A stretch of DNA of 34,196 bases, taken from positions 1 to 34,196 of IMG/VR virus record IMGVR_UViG_3300009124_000050. One strand, given 5' to 3'. This document shows positions 1 through 9,259 of the stretch, one piece after another. The notes below the pieces were generated by a model. The model was not told the DNA's origin. It was given only the letters and a program-made list of their open reading frames with translations, and did no database searches. A program made the position numbers and the translations under genes. The stretch is from a virus. How positions within the stretch are numbered: the first letter of the stretch is position 1; every line of letters begins with the position of its first letter.

Positions 1-75
1 GGTGATGGTGGTTGTGGTGCTGCTGCTGCTGCTTCTGGTGGTGGTGGTGGTGCTGCTGCTTCTGGTGGTGATGAT
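1..75 (+). repeat. GGT/GCT low-complexity coding repeat at window edge
   Basis: Nearly every codon is GGT, GCT, TCT or GAT, read in frame with the downstream gene as a Gly/Ala/Ser-rich tract with two Asp runs. It sits immediately before the conserved PGKAYVKGYEIE motif. It may be a real flexible linker or an assembly artefact of the contig end. Confidence 0.75.
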
Positions 76-3000
76 GCAAAGTTTGTTGCTTTAATGGAAC
101 CTGGAAAAGCCTACGTCAAAGGTTATGAAATTGAGACGACATCAGTAAGATATGTAGATATTGATAAAGCCAGAGATACAAAAGTTGAAGAAAATACTTT
201 TATTAGTCCTAATGAAGGTGCTAATTATTCCGTCAAAAATCTTCTTTCTTTCCCAGATGTTCAGTCCAAGAGTGAAACTTTAATTGTTCAAGGTCTTGTT
301 AGCACCAATGCATATCAAGAACTCAAATTATATGATAAGTATGGAGACATTGCTTTTGGCGAAACCACAGGAAATCTTGATGAAATTTCTCCAGAAGGTG
401 AAAATTTTCACATTCTTACTATAACTGATCTATCAAATAATAGTGTTGTTCCAACAAACACTAATTACACCAATGGATCTATTAATGGACAAGTAAAAAC
501 CTATTTTATTTCCGCTGATGAAACGAGAGCAGTTGCTGTTGTAACAAAATCATCTTCAGTTGCTTTTAGTGTTGGTCAATTTATTTCAATGGGTGCCACT
601 AGTGGAACTGTTCTTACTGCAGAAAGAATTACAACACCATACATTGGTGTTGCTAAAACAAAATATGTAAAATTCTTATCTGGCAACTCAAACAATTCAC
701 TTTATGACACAGATTCTTTATTTAAATTAGGATTGTTTGGAGTAGAATATTTTGTTAAACTTGTCTGCAGAAATCCTCTGAATTTTACTGTAGGTAAGTT
801 TATTACTGGTCAAAGTAGCGGAGCAGTGGGAATTGTTGAACAACTCATTTCCGATACAAAAGAACTTATTCTTTCTAGAGTTGAAGGAACTTTCGTAGAG
901 GGAGAAACTCTTCTTTCTGAACAAGATGGAACAACAACTCCATACAACTTTGTACAAAGAGATGGTACAATTTCATATCTAAAACCAGTTTCATTCGGTA
1001 GTGGATATGTTGATGTTAATGATATTAGTGCAATTAATATTGATGGCAATAATGCTGTAAGCACTATTGGATTATCTAATGTAACGGTTCTCAGCAACGA
1101 AATTAGAAATATTACACTGACTGATGATGTAAGGGTATCTCTTGGTTCTTTTGATGCGTCTCCAGAAGTTGAAATTGTCTCAAGCACTGGAAACGGTGCC
1201 GAATATGTAGCTGTTCTCAACACTAATTCGGTCACAACTTATAATTCATCTTTTGTTAGAAGTTTCTTTGGATCTACGACAGGAAACTTTTTCGGTGGAG
1301 ACATTGCTTCTTTGCAGGATAATTATATCCTTGATAATGGGTCAACGTTTAGTGCAACGGAAGGAAAATATTTCATCGCAGCAGACAATCTAGGATCTAG
1401 ACCAGATATTGAGTTGATCCATGGAGATATTATTAGTTTAACTGATAATGCTGGAATTAATAGAAAATATATCGTCAGATTTGCATCTAAAGATGGTCTT
1501 GGGAATACAGCAAAAATCTATGTTTATGGATCAATTCTCAGTTCCTTTACATCTAAAACAATTTCTAGAGTACGTTCAAAACTGAACAATGCTGCGACAA
1601 ATACACTGCTGTATCCTCTCCCTAACAAAAATGTTCGTTCAATTGTTTTAGATCCAAACGATACCAACATTAACTACACTGTACAAAGAGAATTTTTAGG
1701 AAGTTTTGATGCTAGTGGATCAGCATCAATTACTGTTGGTACAGGAGAGGTAATTTCTGGTTATAATTCTAGTGATTATGTTATGGCAAATCCAGACACT
1801 GGTCGTCTAATTGATTTGTCTGGAGCAACACTGTCATTTACTAATACTAACTCAACACTAACGATTACTCTTAATTCTCAGGCAAATCAACCATTCAAGT
1901 TACTTCTTCCTGTTAGAAAGTTTGACACTACACCAAAAACTAAAGTTCTTGTTGAAGATGAAGAATACAATGTAACTACTGGATTCAGTGATCCTGTAAT
2001 TCCATTGGAACATGCTGATGGATATAGAGTTAAAGCAATTTACATGTCATCAACTGCTGCTAATGCTACGGCAAATGATGTAGATGTAACTGATAGATTT
2101 GTATTTGATAATGGTCAAAGAGATACTCACTATGATCTTGCAAGAATTATTCTGAGACCAGGATCAATCGTTCCTACGAATAAACTTCTTGTTATCTATG
2201 ATTACTTTAAGCATGTTGGCGGCAACGCATCTGGTGATTATTTTAGCGTTGACTCTTATACAAATATTTCATATAAAGATATCCCATCATTCAATTCCAC
2301 AGTATTTGGAAACATTTCTCTAAGAGATGTTGTTGATTTTAGACCAAGAGTATCTGACTACACTGGTTTAGACACAGAAACTGTTATGCCAGGATACAGT
2401 GATAAGAAAACTGTTGATGCACTTAAATTTAGTGGATCAGGTTCTCAAGATCCTGTTCTCCCTGTCGTAGGAACAAGTTTTGATACAAGCTTTGAGTATT
2501 ATCTCAATAGAATTGATGCTATTTACATTGCTAAAAATGGTAACTTCGTAGTTTCAAAAGGAACTCCTTCACTGAATCCACAAGTTCCTGCTGAGATTGA
2601 AGACTCTATTTTACTTTACCACCTTAACATCCCTGCTTACACATATAGTATTGATGATGTTAATATCAAAAAGTACGACAACCGTCGTTACACTATGAAG
2701 GATATTGGCAGCCTTGAAAAGAGAATTGAGAAACTTGAGTACTATACTGTTCTCAGTCTTCTTGAGCAAGATACATTCAACAAGCAAGTTCGTGACGAAT
2801 TTGGCAATGAGAGGTTTAAAAATGGTATTTTAGTTGACAATTTTGAGGGTCATAATATTGGAAATACTTTGTCCCAAGACTATAAGTGTTCCGTTGATAC
2901 TCAGACTGGTGTTTTAAGACCATCTTATTTTGCTTCACAGACAAAACTTATTGAAGAATCCACTAATGATTCTCAAAGATCTGCTTCTAATTATGTTAGA

Positions 3001-6000
3001 TCTGGAGAAGTTGCTTTACTTCAGTACACTGAGGAATCTCTCGTTAATACAAACACAGCGACTACAGAGATTACAATTAATACTGCAAAGGCAACTAAGT
3101 ATAGTGGATCATTAACTTTAAGTCCTAACGTAGATGAATGGAAAAATACTGTTACTACCCCATCAATTTTATCTAACAATAATGGAGTTTTTGATACTTA
3201 CAAAAACAATAATAACAACCAATGGGGTAGTATTTGGGATGAATGGTCTGTAGAGTGGACTGGAACTTCCGCTTATGGAATTTCAAACTCAACCAATTTC
3301 ATAGGTTCATCTGATCAGTTTGCAAATTCTACTAATCCTGTAATCAAAGGAAAAACTAGATCAAGAACTAGAAATGGTACTCAAAATAGAATGACTCCAT
3401 ATGGGTCTAATATCAGAAGTATCAATGGTAGCAGCAAGGTAGTTTCTAATGATATCCTTCCTGTGATGAGATCAAAAATTATTTACTTTGTTGCAAAAGG
3501 ACTGGAACCAGATACACAACTCTATGCTTTCTTTGATGGTGTTGATGTTTCAGCATGGGTTAATCCAGATGATGTGACAAATGTAGCGACTCCATTTACT
3601 GGAACTGGTGGATATGCTCCTAGTGGATATGGAAATTCAATTATTACCGACAGTAATGGAAGTATTAGTGGTTCTTTCTTGATTCCTGATGGATATCCTC
3701 CAACACAAGGAAAGAAAGATTCTGATTTGAAATCAAATCCAGATACATTCTATGATACATCAGCAACTAGTAGAAATTTCTTTGCTGGAGTTAAATCATT
3801 TAGATTAACTTCAAGTTCCACAAACTCTACTGATAACAGTAGTGTGTTTACTTTTGTTGAATCTCCTTTCTTTGCTGCGGGTGCCTTAGAGACAAGAACG
3901 AATTCAATTTCTTCAACAAGACCATCATACATTAACAGAAACTCCCCTTCAAATTCCGATACTGTAAAACCAACTGGATCGTCAATTACTAATATCAATG
4001 AATCTGGTCTTTTAGCACCAATTTCTCAGACATTTAAAGTATCTGGTTTTGATGAGGGTGTATTTGTATCAAGTGTTGATCTATACTTCTCAAACAAAAA
4101 AACTACTTCAAATGTAGATGATACCAGACCAACTACAGTTTATTTAACTGAAATGAAAGATGGGGCACCTTCCCGTACAGTAATTCCATTTAGTCAATCT
4201 ACTGTTGAATCCGATACAAAAGTTAGAATTTTAATTTCTAATGACTATAGCACTGGGATAACCCTAAAAGCAGGAGAGACTATTACTGGATCTACTTCTG
4301 GTGCTGTAGCAACACTTAAATCCGACATCACACTGACTTCAGCAAGTACGAGATACATATTAACTTGCACCACGCACAATGGAACATCTTTCATTCCTGG
4401 TGAATCTCTGATTGTCAATAGATCTCCATCTATTACTGTGTTCACTATTGAAGTGGATCAAGATGCTGGAGTTGTTGAGGAAATTAAAGTAACTAATTTT
4501 GGATCAGGATATGATGAAAATACAACCAGTATTAATATTACTGGTGATATTGGAGGAACTTTCGGAAGTTCTGCTACAGCATCACCAAAAATTTATGATG
4601 GTAGAATCTATGCTATTGAGGTTACTAACCAAGGATCTGGATATAAAACAGCTCCTGGCGTGACTATTAATGGTGGAGACGGTCTTGCTACTGCTACAGC
4701 AGTATTCAGAGTAACTGATCCTGCGGTAAGAATGGGAATTACTACATCAACTGATGGATCAAGCAGAACTAGATTTAATCTAGCATCTCCAGTTTATCTG
4801 CAATCTGACACTACATATGCAATTGTAGTTTCAACACCTTCATCAAGTTATAAATTATATTCTTCTGTCGTTGGTGATCAAGTTCTTAATAGTTCTGCGT
4901 TAGCAAATTCAAACATTAACGTTGGATCTTTATTCAAATCCCAAAATGCAACCGCTTGGGTTCAAGATGCATCACAAAGTTTGAAATTCTCTGTTAATCG
5001 TTGTGTATTTAATACATCAACTACAGCAAATATTATATTGAAAAACGAAGATTTGGATTTTGTTTCTCTTCCAAACAATCCTATTTCTGTTGACAGTACC
5101 CAAGGAGCTGGTTCTTTGTTTGGTGCAAATCAAAAAGTAGCGAGAATTAATCATCCTAATCATGGTATGAAAGAAGGTGATTTTGTAGTCATTGCTGGAG
5201 TACAAGGTTTTGGTGCGAATAATACAATTTTTGGAATTCCAGTATCATTATTCAATGGTTTACACAGTGTGCAGAATGTTGGTATTGATGATTATTGTAT
5301 CCTGTTGGATACAGATTTATGGAACACTGCTAATCCAAGTATGACTGGAAGTGGATCTGGAGGAGGAACTTCAGTCAGAGCCACTACAAACAGACTTTAT
5401 AATCTTATTTCACCTCAAATCGGAATCCTCAACTTCCCATCTACAACAGTTTCTCAAAATATTAGAACTGCTTACGGAAAATCTGTAGATGTGTCTACTA
5501 CAAATGAGTATACTCTTGCAGATTCTGAGGTCATTGAAAATGATGATAATTATTACTTTGAAACTACTAGGGTTGTAGCATCTAGAGTTAATGAAGTTTA
5601 TAGAGGCGGCATTACACTATTAAATGGCGAACCATCAATTAAATACACAATTTCTCTACAAACAAACAAAGATAGTGTGTCTCCAATTGTTGATTTAAAT
5701 CGTTGTAATTTAATTACTGTATCAAATAGATCTGATAATCCAGATCCTACTGATGATAGATTTGGATCAATTGCACAAACTTTAACTGTTCCTACTGGAT
5801 CTGACTATGAAGTTTCAACTGTCTCTCCAGATACAATTGAAACTGTAGAACTTACCTATTCAAATGCTACTGGAGGAGTATTTACTAATACCGTTGATAG
5901 TGCTTCAAGACTAGTACAGGGCGGAATCTCTGGACAAATTGTACAAGTTGATACAACAAATCAAAAACTAAAAGTCATTGATGCAAATGGTTTATACTCT

Positions 6001-6645
6001 ACTACTGGTGGTCAGATAACTCAAGGATCTGTAACTGCTAATATTAGTTCAATTCGGAGAAAATCTGGAATTGTTATTGGATGGGACTCTGGTACTGGAT
6101 CACTAAGAGTAAAACTTACAAGTTCAGATCGTTTTGCTGCAGGTGACATCATTAATGATGATAATACTGGCACAACACCTAAGACTTTTAGGGCAGTAAG
6201 TGCTGTTGATAATGGAAGTGGTTTCCTATATGTTAGCGAAAATGCTGGATTTGGTGGTGTCTCGGCATCTAAATACTTGACGAAGGAAGTTACTCTTGAG
6301 ACTGCTGCAACTTCTCTTGATTGTAAGATTACAGCAAATCTTTATAGTAATAGTGATGTTAAACTTTATTATAAGATCAAACCAGATGGTAGCACTGAGA
6401 ACTTTAATAAGATTTCCTGGGAAGCATTTAATGGCAATGGTCTTTCCGACAATAATGCTGATGTTATTCCAAGTAATTTAAAATCTTTATCTCCATCTGT
6501 GGAAGATCTTGATTCATATGTAGAGTATAAGTACACTGCAGATGATTTGAAACCTTTTATTTCCTTTGCAATTAAGATTGTTTTTGCTGGAGATCCTGCA
6601 CTTGCACCAAGAGTAGAAGATTTAAGTGTTATTGCTCATTCATAA
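1..6645 (+). CDS. DUF4815-like virion structural protein, 5'-truncated
   Basis: Frame 1 is open from base 1, so the ATG at 94 is internal and the gene begins outside the window; 2214 residues are visible. Counting from that ATG, residues 3-14 read PGKAYVKGYEIE. Residues about 865-950 hold a conserved helical block (YTMKDIGSLEKRIEKLEYY, then FKNGILVDNFEGHNIG). Residues about 1310-1380 hold LAPISQTFKVSGFDEGVFV and a VDLYF block. I associate these with the DUF4815 family of cyanophage virion proteins, of unknown exact role. The rest is beta-rich filler: GSGY-type modules near 990, 4480 and 4640, SGA-type modules near 560, 790 and 4260, and an H-G-x(4)-GD module near 5150. The 4250-4730 modules interrupt the otherwise conserved core. 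The position before gp13 suggests a baseplate or fibre-attachment role (inference). Family call fairly sure; function unsure. Confidence 0.72.
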   Translation, partial: GDGGCGAAAAASGGGGGAAASGGDDAKFVALMEPGKAYVKGYEIETTSVRYVDIDKARDTKVEENTFISPNEGANYSVKNLLSFPDVQSKSETLIVQGLVSTNAYQELKLYDKYGDIAFGETTGNLDEISPEGENFHILTITDLSNNSVVPTNTNYTNGSINGQVKTYFISADETRAVAVVTKSSSVAFSVGQFISMGATSGTVLTAERITTPYIGVAKTKYVKFLSGNSNNSLYDTDSLFKLGLFGVEYFVKLVCRNPLNFTVGKFITGQSSGAVGIVEQLISDTKELILSRVEGTFVEGETLLSEQDGTTTPYNFVQRDGTISYLKPVSFGSGYVDVNDISAINIDGNNAVSTIGLSNVTVLSNEIRNITLTDDVRVSLGSFDASPEVEIVSSTGNGAEYVAVLNTNSVTTYNSSFVRSFFGSTTGNFFGGDIASLQDNYILDNGSTFSATEGKYFIAADNLGSRPDIELIHGDIISLTDNAGINRKYIVRFASKDGLGNTAKIYVYGSILSSFTSKTISRVRSKLNNAATNTLLYPLPNKNVRSIVLDPNDTNINYTVQREFLGSFDASGSASITVGTGEVISGYNSSDYVMANPDTGRLIDLSGATLSFTNTNSTLTITLNSQANQPFKLLLPVRKFDTTPKTKVLVEDEEYNVTTGFSDPVIPLEHADGYRVKAIYMSSTAANATANDVDVTDRFVFDNGQRDTHYDLARIILRPGSIVPTNKLLVIYDYFKHVGGNASGDYFSVDSYTNISYKDIPSFNSTVFGNISLRDVVDFRPRVSDYTGLDTETVMPGYSDKKTVDALKFSGSGSQDPVLPVVGTSFDTSFEYYLNRIDAIYIAKNGNFVVSKGTPSLNPQVPAEIEDSILLYHLNIPAYTYSIDDVNIKKYDNRRYTMKDIGSLEKRIEKLEYYTVLSLLEQDTFNKQVRDEFGNERFKNGILVDNFEGHNIGNTLSQDYKCSVDTQTGVLRPSYFASQTKLIEESTNDSQRSASNYVRSGEVALLQYTEESLVNTNTATTEITINTAKATKYSGSLTLSPNVDEWKNTVTTPSILSNNNGVFDTYKNNNNNQWGSIWDEWSVEWTGTSAYGISNSTNFIGSSDQFANSTNPVIKGKTRSRTRNGTQNRMTPYGSNIRSINGSSKVVSNDILPVMRSKIIYFVAKGLEPDTQLYAFFDGVDVSAWVNPDDVTNVATPFTGTGGYAPSGYGNSIITDSNGSISGSFLIPDGYPPTQGKKDSDLKSNPDTFYDTSATSRNFFAGVKSFRLTSSSTNSTDNSSVFTFVESPFFAAGALETRTNSISSTRPSYINRNSPSNSDTVKPTGSSITNINESGLLAPISQTFKVSGFDEGVFVSSVDLYFSNKKTTSNVDDTRPTTVYLTEMKDGAPSRTVIPFSQSTVESDTKVRILISNDYSTGITLKAGETITGSTSGAVATLKSDITLTSASTRYILTCTTHNGTSFIPGESLIVNRSPSITVFTIEVDQDAGVVEEIKVTNFGSGYDENTTSINITGDIGGTFGSSATASPKIYDGRIYAIEVTNQGSGYKTAPGVTINGGDGLATATAVFRVTDPAVRMGITTSTDGSSRTRFNLASPVYLQSDTTYAIVVSTPSSSYKLYSSVVGDQVLNSSALANSNINVGSLFKSQNATAWVQDASQSLKFSVNRCVFNTSTTANIILKNEDLDFVSLPNNPISVDSTQGAGSLFGANQKVARINHPNHGMKEGDFVVIAGVQGFGANNTIFGIPVSLFNGLHSVQNVGIDDYCILLDTDLWNTANPSMTGSGSGGGTSVRATTNRLYNLISPQIGILNFPSTTVSQNIRTAYGKSVDVSTTNEYTLADSEVIENDDNYYFETTRVVASRVNEVYRGGITLLNGEPSIKYTISLQTNKDSVSPIVDLNRCNLITVSNRSDNPDPTDDRFGSIAQTLTVPTGSDYEVSTVSPDTIETVELTYSNATGGVFTNTVDSASRLVQGGISGQIVQVDTTNQKLKVIDANGLYSTTGGQITQGSVTANISSIRRKSGIVIGWDSGTGSLRVKLTSSDRFAAGDIINDDNTGTTPKTFRAVSAVDNGSGFLYVSENAGFGGVSASKYLTKEVTLETAATSLDCKITANLYSNSDVKLYYKIKPDGSTENFNKISWEAFNGNGLSDNNADVIPSNLKSLSPSVEDLDSYVEYKYTADDLKPFISFAIKIVFAGDPALAPRVEDLSVIAHS

Positions 6646-6848
6646 TGGATAAAGTTAAAGTAGAAGGAAACCGTGATTTATATCGCGATTTGAATAACGG
6701 CGCTGTAGTCAATTCAAATCGCGATGAGTATGAAAAGTATATGAGAGCAAAGAAACAGCGAAATACTATGACTAATGAGATAAATAATTTGAAGCATGAA
6801 CTTGATGAAATCAAGCAACTATTAAAGAAATTAACCAATGGCAATTAG
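6645..6848 (+). CDS. Small coiled-coil protein, conserved in marine T4-like phages
   Basis: This 67-residue, highly charged protein starts MDKVKVEGNRDLYRD. From about residue 40 to 63 it forms an amphipathic helix (NNLKHELDEIKQLLKKL) typical of a short coiled coil. It has no signal peptide or membrane segment. The start codon overlaps the stop of the large gene before it (TAATG, 6643-6647), so translation is probably coupled, and its own end overlaps the next start by 11 bases. The family, as I recall it, recurs at this place in cyanophage genomes without a known function. Inference: a small oligomeric adaptor or assembly factor for the two large flanking virion proteins. Confidence 0.75.
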   Translation: MDKVKVEGNRDLYRDLNNGAVVNSNRDEYEKYMRAKKQRNTMTNEINNLKHELDEIKQLLKKLTNGN

Positions 6849-9216
6849 AGAAGTCCTTACTAGCTTTACATTTGAGCAACAGCGCCAGATGATTAATATC
6901 ATCGGCGTTGACATTGGTGATGTTGCTACATTGACGACACCGACGCTAGAGGTTGTTAGTGGCATTAATGAAATCATCAATGGTGATGTTGATCTGAATA
7001 ACCAGACGATCAACATGGATCCTGGTACGCTATTATCACCGAGTTTGTTCTGGGATGCTGGTCAGGGATTTTATCAGGTAGATGCTACGAAACTTGGTTT
7101 AAGCACCAGTCTTGCCATTGCTGGTGATTTAGAAGTAGATGGAGATATTACATTTAGAGCTGGATCTGGATCAGGTGGTACTCTGACGTTTGGTGATCTT
7201 GATACAGACAATATTATTTTCAATGCAGATGTTCAGTCAAGTATTGTACCAGACTCCACTGCAAACTATAATTTAGGTACTGCAACTAAACAGTGGAACA
7301 ATCTTTGGATTGATGGAACTGCTGCTATTGATACTCTCACAGTAGATGAGAATGCCACCATTGTTGGTAGTCTCACCATTGATTCTGGAAACATTTATGT
7401 TCCTCTAACTCAGACAACTGTCAATTTATTTGATGGAACAGCAACTGATGTAAATGCATTTGCTGATGGAACTGCTATTAGAATCGGTGCAACTACAGGA
7501 ACCTTAACTCTTAGGAACCCAGAAATTGTTGGCACAGAGGCAACACAAAATCTTTTCAACACCGTAGCAACAACTGTAAATGCTTTTGGTGCTGCAGAAG
7601 AAATTTTTATGGGAGTTGCACTTGGTGGTGCTCCTGGATCAAACAGTAACTTCACTATTAACAGCGATGACACAATTTTAGTCGGTGACCTCAACGTAAA
7701 TGGTGGTGAGATTCTTTCATCACAGAATACTTTTGATTTTCTGATTAATAATAGTGATGTTAGAATTGGTTCTGCTGCTGGAACTGGAACAACAGTAATT
7801 AACAATAGTCTTCAAGTCAAGGGCAATTTTGACATTGCTACTTCAGCAGTTGATCTTACAATTGTTGATAACTCAGCAACTGCTCTTGACATCAAAGAAG
7901 GAACTAACTCTTATCTGACATTTGCTACAACTGATTCTGCAGAAAGAATTATTGCACATAAAGATTTCTATGTTACTGGTAACCTTTATGTAGATGGTAC
8001 TGAGACCATTATCAATACATCAATTCTTTCTGTTGATGATAAGCAGATTGTCATTGGTGATGTTGTATCTCCAACAGATGCTTTGGCAGACAATGGTGGT
8101 ATTCTACTTCAGGCGACCACTCCTAAGACTATTACATATAACTCAACCAATAACATCTGGGATCTTAATATCGGTGCCCAGATTAATGGTTTTACCACAA
8201 TTCGTAGTAGTGGTGCATTTGTTGGATTGGATGTATCATCAACTTCCATCGCTGATATTTCTTTAATTGATAGAACAAATGACTATGGTTGGGTTGCATC
8301 CAATCGTGGTGACGGAAATTTCCAATTACTTTTTGAAAATCCTACATCCACTTTTGCAGAAAGATTAACTATTACATCTGCTGGACGAGTTAATTTAGGT
8401 GCTGCGTCTAATAGCACCAATAACAATGGTATACAACTTGGGGCTGACATTGGTTCACTGAATCTCTACACCACCAGATATGCTACAGATTGTCTTCAAA
8501 TTATCAACACATCTGGTTCTGGTACAAACGTAGCTCTACAAGCTTTTGGTAACGGAAATCTTACCCTTGCTGGAGAACTTACATCCAACGGAATAACTCA
8601 ATATGCTCTGCCAACAATTGTCAATGGCGGACAACTTGGATATGATGATGGTACAAAGAGTTTGAGATTGTATTCAAACTCTTCTACCAATGTTGATGCT
8701 AAAATACAATTCCACTTCAATCAGAGTGGAACAGCAGGTATTACTTTTGACCAGTCTGGTGCTATGTCGTTTACTGGACAAGAAGTTTCATCAGTCGGAA
8801 ACAATGTAAATAAAACATCCTCAAGTTTTGACCATTACGAACAAGGAACTTTTTCACCATATTACGGAGATGGAATTACTAATCCATCCTATGCTTTTGC
8901 TGGTGGTCATTATATCAGAATCGGAAATCTAGTACATTTTTGGTTAACGATTAGTGCGACAGGAACAAATAATACAGATGCGATATCAATACAGGGACTT
9001 CCGTACAATCCTGCTGGTACTGACGGCGGATCTGCATCTTTCTCATACAACACAGGTTTAGTCACCACTGGAAATACCATGCCCAATGTATACATTTATC
9101 AAAACGGGTCAATTGCATTTTGGGAAACTGGAAGTGGTACTGCTTGGACTGGTAATTCTGGTACTGGACTTAGTGGTGCTCAGATATATCTTGGCGGAAA
9201 TTATTATGTTGCTTGA
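6838..9216 (+). CDS. Tail-fibre-like virion protein
   Basis: This 792-residue protein begins MAIREVLTSFTFEQQRQMIN, a short helix-forming head, and continues as irregular beta repeats. These include LGTATKQWNNLWIDG, VDGDITF and VTGNLYVDGTETIINTS, the last followed by SVDDKQIVIG. Such repeats are typical of phage fibre shafts. The C-terminal ~125 residues (from about 667, DHYEQGTFSPYY, then YIRIGNLVHFWLTI and IQGLPYNPAG) resemble a tip domain common at the ends of marine phage fibres, where the usual form is DDYEEGTW. No autoproteolytic chaperone domain is visible. It overlaps the coiled-coil gene by 11 bases. It probably forms a trimeric fibre for host contact (inference). T4 gp12 occupies the equivalent map slot, but I see no sequence likeness to it. 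Confidence 0.75.
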   Translation: MAIREVLTSFTFEQQRQMINIIGVDIGDVATLTTPTLEVVSGINEIINGDVDLNNQTINMDPGTLLSPSLFWDAGQGFYQVDATKLGLSTSLAIAGDLEVDGDITFRAGSGSGGTLTFGDLDTDNIIFNADVQSSIVPDSTANYNLGTATKQWNNLWIDGTAAIDTLTVDENATIVGSLTIDSGNIYVPLTQTTVNLFDGTATDVNAFADGTAIRIGATTGTLTLRNPEIVGTEATQNLFNTVATTVNAFGAAEEIFMGVALGGAPGSNSNFTINSDDTILVGDLNVNGGEILSSQNTFDFLINNSDVRIGSAAGTGTTVINNSLQVKGNFDIATSAVDLTIVDNSATALDIKEGTNSYLTFATTDSAERIIAHKDFYVTGNLYVDGTETIINTSILSVDDKQIVIGDVVSPTDALADNGGILLQATTPKTITYNSTNNIWDLNIGAQINGFTTIRSSGAFVGLDVSSTSIADISLIDRTNDYGWVASNRGDGNFQLLFENPTSTFAERLTITSAGRVNLGAASNSTNNNGIQLGADIGSLNLYTTRYATDCLQIINTSGSGTNVALQAFGNGNLTLAGELTSNGITQYALPTIVNGGQLGYDDGTKSLRLYSNSSTNVDAKIQFHFNQSGTAGITFDQSGAMSFTGQEVSSVGNNVNKTSSSFDHYEQGTFSPYYGDGITNPSYAFAGGHYIRIGNLVHFWLTISATGTNNTDAISIQGLPYNPAGTDGGSASFSYNTGLVTTGNTMPNVYIYQNGSIAFWETGSGTAWTGNSGTGLSGAQIYLGGNYYVA

Positions 9217-9223
9217 CAAGCAT

Positions 9224-9231
9224 TATAAATT
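9224..9231 (+). promoter_or_regulatory. Probable late promoter (TATAAATT, 7/8)
   Basis: One mismatch from the T4-type late octamer TATAAATA. It lies in the 43-base gap between the fibre gene stop and the glycosyltransferase start, 28 bases upstream of the ATG at 9260. Confidence 0.5.
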
Positions 9232-9259
9232 ACTATAGAATGACAAAAATTGTGATTTG

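Noticed and set aside
94-96. ATG at 94 as the true start of the first gene
   Set aside because: The frame is open to base 1, no ribosome site precedes this ATG, and conserved family sequence begins immediately after it, so the start is upstream of the window.
810-1235. Reverse-strand open frames inside the large genes (also at 7410, 12242, 17530, 28830)
   Set aside because: All lie wholly or almost wholly opposite well-supported + genes, have shadow-type composition and show no recognisable motif or ribosome site.
9213-9239. Sigma70-like promoter TTGACA-15-TATAGA before the glycosyltransferase
   Set aside because: The -35 match is perfect, but the spacer is 15 bases, the -10 is only 4/6 and the TTGACA includes the stop codon of the upstream gene. 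The overlapping TATAAATT late-type site is the simpler reading.
9257-9259. TTG at 9257 as the glycosyltransferase start
   Set aside because: An ATG follows directly in frame, and starting at the TTG adds only one residue with no better ribosome site.
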